NCBI RefSeq assembly: GCF_030272615.1
Contig: NC_081415.1
Location: 104,919,796-104,983,795 of the forward strand
Origin: Cryptomeria japonica
Lineage: Eukaryota; Streptophyta; Pinopsida; Cupressales; Cupressaceae
Direction: 5' to 3'
DNA length: 64,000 nt
Part shown: piece by piece, positions 60,226-64,000 of the stretch
How positions within the stretch are numbered: the stretch's first letter is position 1
Layout of the letters: each line of letters begins with the position of its first letter
Notes under the pieces: model-generated
What the model saw: only the letters and a program-made list of their open reading frames with translations
Told to the model about the DNA's origin: nothing
The model's database searches: none
Made by a program: the position numbers and the translations under genes

Positions 60226-61767
60226 GTTGTTGATCACAAAAACCTCATTGCAAAGAGGAGAGCATAAATGGAACACCATTGAGGCACTCTTCTAAAGCCC
60301 ACACTCATTCAAGAGAAGTCTCTTGAGCTTTGAAAACATACACTCTATGTTTAGAAATAAATTGCATGTAAATGTATGTGTGTAAACAATAAATTTAAAG
60401 TCCACATTAGAATCAAATTGTATTTTATTGGGCTGAACTTGTCATTTTGTGGGCCAAGAAAGAGAGATAATAATGCTCAAGATAATCTAGGCCACTAGAG
60501 ATCTAGAGGAATTTTAATAGACGAGAGAAGGCAAATTTGGTGAAACAATTTTTTTGGCTGCTACAACCTTTCAATTTGCTCACATAAATTTATCAAAATG
60601 AGAGGACTGAGGGACATTAGTTATGAAAATATGTCATAAAATCTAAAAAAACATGGAAGAACAATATATTGGCCAATGAAACATTTACAAACAAAAGTGA
60701 GGAAGGGTCCTTAACTAAATTAAAGAACATCTTTTAAAATGTATTTTTCTTGATGAAAAATTGATTTATGAAAAATAATATCTTATGATTTTAAGGGTTT
60801 GAATTTACATATCAAATTCTAAACAGGGGTAGGAAGAATAATAAAGAATTCTTGTTATTTGAATTATTTGTATCTAGTTATTTAAAATTAAAGGTGTAAT
60901 CGATAACATCATCAAACTCCTACTTATGGCAGTTTTGATCTTAAAATATATTTTCTTTTCTTTTTTCAAACCTATGTACATCATTGGTTTGTATAGGTGC
61001 TCCTTGTTAATATCTCTATTTTCTTTCATTCAAAAATCTTATTTAAAGATGTAAATATTATATAAGCATCCATATTACCTATTACAATATTTTTTTAAAG
61101 GATACCAATTCCCTACAAGTTCTTTACCCACTTCTAACCAATTGATATTTGACAATTTTGGCTTGCCTTGATGTAAAGGTTCATGATTGACACATCACAA
61201 TTCCACACTCTCGTCTTAGTTCTACATTTTGAATTTAGTTCTTGTTACACCTCTCAACATCTTCTACACTATATTTCTTGAATTTATTCGTGCTTCTTAA
61301 ATAATTTGAGATTTAAGAAAGACTATAGGGAGATAGCACTTTTCTACATTCATGCTTCTTTATTATTTCCTCACAATCCTAGATAATCTTTGAAGTCTTG
61401 TGTTAGACCTTTAATCTATGGAGTCACCTTTTTTAGATAATCTTTGGAGTCTTGTATACTGCTTGTTTCTTATTTATGCAAATTTTATTTATTGATTCTA
61501 AGTTATTGATGTTTTTTCAGTTGTTTCCAAAAATTTTGTTTGAAATATTTTTTCTTAACCTCAAGGGATAATTACATCATATTTTTGTATCAGTTCTATG
61601 GGGTGCCATTAATATCTATTTTTAAAACCTCAAATCCATCTTCCTTTGGTCACATGTAGAAAGGTAAGAGACATCTTAAAGCTCTACAACTTTTTGAAGT
61701 ATTATTACTCTACAAAGATACATTGTTGTATTTTAAGGCTTTGATAGCATGCAAAAGTAAAGATTGA
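60226..61767. other. Mostly unassigned AT-rich DNA
   Basis: The first bases on the minus strand (EVFVINNS) continue the LINE frame beyond E. How far the LINE extends cannot be told. No other gene or element end was recognised up to the Copia-type remnant. Confidence 0.4.
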
Positions 61768-61779
61768 GCTCTGATACCA
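61768..61779 (-). promoter_or_regulatory. Initiator-Met type primer-binding site
   Basis: gctctgatacca is the exact complement of TGGTATCAGAGC and abuts an LTR beginning TGTTGGATTTTGC at 61780. Confidence 0.75.
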
Positions 61780-62089
61780 TGTTGGATTTTGCAATACAAG
61801 CCTGCAAGATCAAACACAAACTAAAACACCTTCCACAAATGAGAGTAGTAAGAAAAATATGTCGTATTTCTCAAAAACAAATATTACAGGATGAATTACA
61901 ATTGTACAATGGCGTTCTTATAAAGAAAACACAAAGATACCTTTAGCTAAATTTAGGAAAACTGAAGTGCAAGCATGAGGAGCCAACTTTAATTAAACTA
62001 GAAGCACAACTAAGAGAACTTAAGCAACTCAAAGCACAACTAAGTGCACTTAAGCAAAAAAGCATAACTAGTTGTTAAAATGCTCTAAT
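61780..62089 (-). repeat. Copia-type LTR, about 310 bp
   Basis: The left edge is TGTTGGATTTTG next to a primer site. The right edge is placed just before a cccctttaag tract (purine-rich on the minus strand) at about 62090-62100. An internal 35-bp duplication (agcacaactaag, ...cacttaagca, 61999-62060) is present. The unit therefore has a primer site on one side and a polypurine tract on the other. The right edge is approximate because the terminal bases are mutated. Confidence 0.55.
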
Positions 62090-62640
62090 GCCCCTTTAAG
62101 TGAGTCTTAGGGTGAAGTAAAAAGCCTCTAAATGCATGAATTGGTCCTGACAACTAAGGAATGATGAGGTACCTATGTACAAACCAATGCAACTCTCACT
62201 AATGGAGAAAATGAGAAAAACCCAATGGGAGAAAACTCCCCCCCAAAATAGAGAAAAGAGAATGAAGGACTAAAAAGCCTTCAATAAAATGTCCCAAAAA
62301 AGAACAGGTACATTTAACATCCTTTGAAGCACGAAAAAGCTATATGAAACTATCAAATGATAACTGCTATAGTGTTGAATGAAGAACTTCCTCTAAAACC
62401 AAGATGATGATTAGGATGAAGAAGACAAAAATTTGCATGAGTTTACCCAATGATACTATCAAACTATCAAATGGAAAAAAAGGAAAAACATTTGGCAATC
62501 AAAGATATAGATGGCACATGAATCTGCATGAGTGGCCCCAATGAAACTACTCAAATATGTAAGAGTAAAATGCTAGTAAAAAATACAGGAGCCAATAGTT
62601 TGAAGAACACTGATCAACAGAGGATAAAAGGTTACCTTCA
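62090..62640 (-). other. Copia-type interior, non-coding part
   Basis: It is related to the interior of element C just inside its polypurine tract (52712-52880). No credible frame is present. Confidence 0.5.
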
Positions 62641-63390
62641 AAAAACTAGAATGCAAGAGTGTCTAACTCCAAAGTCAAACCGAGGAAGCATTAGCACCAA
62701 CAATAGAAACCCCACTATAATGATAACAAAGAGTAGATTTCATGCCAAACCTAGGATGTGCATTACACCCACATCACCCAAATTACTTACAAAGAGTAGA
62801 TTTCATACCAAACCTAGGATATGCATTACACCATCTATCCCCTTCACTTTTCCATCAAGGATTCTAATATTGATGCTTTCATGGCCATCAACCTTTAGAT
62901 GAGATTCATCACCTTGATACACCTTCCCACCATCATAATATTCATACTTTAAAAACCAACCCTAATGTGAGGTAATGTGAAAAGACACATTTGAATCTAT
63001 CAACCACACATCTTCTGATGCATGTGTTGCCAAGGCTGAAATAAATGCTTCATCATCCTCTTCAGAGTATTTTTTTGAATCTAAATTGTAGGGCCTTTTC
63101 TTCTTTTTCTCCTTATATTTTTTTTGAAAGTGAAAAGTTTTGCCGCAGTTCCAACTTTTTTCCTTGGACTTTCTAGGAGACTTGGATCTCCCATGGGATT
63201 TGGTTTTGCCTCTTTCATCTTCCTTGTCCTTCTTCTTTCCTTTCTCTTTCAATATACCATGAACCACAATAGACCCCTTAGTTGACTCAAAAGTCTTCTT
63301 TCACATCTCTTACAAAAGTAATGATGCTGCTACCTCATCTATCTTGAACTTGGTGGTTTTACTCCCAATAACCATAACTAGCGGTTGCAC
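62640..63390 (-). pseudogene. Ty1/Copia gag-protease remnant
   Basis: Going down the minus strand: FESTKGSIVVHGILKEKGKK, then SHGRSKSPRKSKEKSW, a CCHC-knuckle relic NCGKTFHFQKKYKE, an acidic linker, the protease active-site region EDVWLIDSNVSFHITSH (family WLIDSGASxHMT; the glycine of DSG is asparagine here), then YYDGGKVYQGDESHLKV and a DGKVKGIDGVMHILGL block. The last block is partly repeated by a roughly 64-bp tandem duplication (62727-62834). No integrase or reverse transcriptase follows: only about 550 bp separates it from the polypurine tract, so the element is a deletion derivative. The protease would have processed the polyprotein. Confidence 0.75.
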
Positions 63391-63772
63391 CTAATCAAAG
63401 GTGCAATGGGTATGCCGATAGTAATATATGGTTGAGTTTTCTAGTTGTATAAAATAAAATGTGTGGTTGGTGGCTTTGTGGATTGTTCGTCAACATAATG
63501 AATAATAATTACCTAATGCACTATATGTCTTCAAAACAGTTGACAACAACTTGTGTAGTTAAAAGATTCCAACAAAATTATTATACTAAATTTTTTAATA
63601 ATCACGTGATTTCATGTGACAACAAATGTCTACTTTTAGAAAACTATTTGGGTATTAAATAAATCTGCAAATATTTAAATGTCCTAAATTTTGAACATAT
63701 GTCATTACAGAAATATGTAAGAATATAACCAATATCCAATAGTTTTGATATATAGCTTTTTTTTTTTTAATC
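63391..63772. other. Unassigned DNA
   Basis: No gene or element boundary was recognised; a T-rich run lies at 63757-63769. Confidence 0.35.
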
Positions 63773-64000
63773 TTAGAGAGATAGTTGTTGTAGTCTTGCT
63801 TCTTCTTTCTTCATGATGATGGTATATGGATTGTTTTGCATTTTAGAGTATCTCTCATACGAGAATGCAGGTTCAATATGAATACCATCCAATGATTTAA
63901 CTCTGGATATGGCTATGAATGTCAAGCCTTGCCTTTCAATTTCTCCAATATCAATCGTTTCCTTTTGGAGTGTTAAACCCTAGGATTTGTGGACTATAAT
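63773..64000 (-). pseudogene. Helitron/PIF1-type helicase, C-terminal end (cut by window edge)
   Basis: The minus strand from the edge reads VHKS, stop, GLTLQKETIDIGEIERQGLT, FIAISRVKSLDGIHIEPAFS, YERYSKMQNNP and ends at TAA 63773-63775. This matches the last helicase motifs of PIF1-like proteins (VHKSQGLTL, then LTYVALSRV-type motif VI and SLDGL). The glutamine of SQGLTL is replaced by a TAG stop. PIF1-like helicases unwind DNA and form the Hel part of Helitron Rep-Hel proteins; in a transposon-rich plant region a Helitron source is the most likely. The rest lies outside the window. Confidence 0.75.

Overview
This window looks like nuclear DNA of a seed plant with a large, transposon-packed genome, most likely a conifer. 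The base composition is AT-rich. Nearly everything recognisable is retrotransposon: very long LTRs, Tat-type Ty3/Gypsy, Ty1/Copia-like, an L1-type LINE, tRNA-derived SINEs, a hAT-like element and a Helitron-type helicase end. The only host-gene trace is an argininosuccinate lyase fragment with plant-like exons. The conifer assignment is inference from element style, not proof. No intact host gene was found.

Layout. 1-7.2 kb: degraded repeats, including an 845-bp solo LTR (1335-2179, target duplication GAAAC) and a decayed large LTR-like stretch (3612 to about 6480). 7.2-11.7 kb: a 4.47-kb solo LTR (7228-11696, target duplication GGTTT) carrying twelve copies of a 33-bp dyad, most spaced 166-167 bp apart. 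11.7-20 kb: a broken argininosuccinate lyase pseudogene whose large intron holds two SINE-like units and a non-autonomous hAT-like element; one exon is duplicated by a 499-bp tandem duplication. 20.1-60.3 kb: a nest of five elements, each boundary supported by ends and a target duplication: LINE (minus), interrupted by element E (plus, 22258-60220, 1.2-kb LTRs), interrupted by element C (minus, 23959-54679, 467-bp LTRs), interrupted by element G (minus, 24269-52550, 5.6-kb LTRs, Tat-like Gypsy), interrupted by element D (minus, 30042-41125, 0.77-kb LTRs, deleted Tat-like Gypsy). 60.3-64 kb: unassigned AT-rich DNA, remnants of a Copia-type element (minus) and, at the edge, the C-terminal end of a Helitron/PIF1-type helicase (minus).

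How the parts relate. The insertion order is LINE, E, C, G, D. The uninterrupted LTR of C (54213-54679) preserves the empty site of G, and the coding frame of E runs straight through the C insertion site once C and one target copy are ignored.

The main novel candidates are four. (1) A coding region of about 970 codons lies inside the 5.6-kb LTRs of G, in the sense of gag-pol, with different disabling mutations in its two copies. (2) A second protein of about 890 codons, inside E, may be a distant relative of it. (3) In G an extra RNase H domain that keeps its DEDD residues lies upstream of the reverse transcriptase, while the RNase H next to the transcriptase has lost catalytic acids. (4) The 33-bp dyads of the solo LTR show paired C:G / T:A changes in their stems. 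All coding regions seen are disrupted by stops, frameshifts or insertions.
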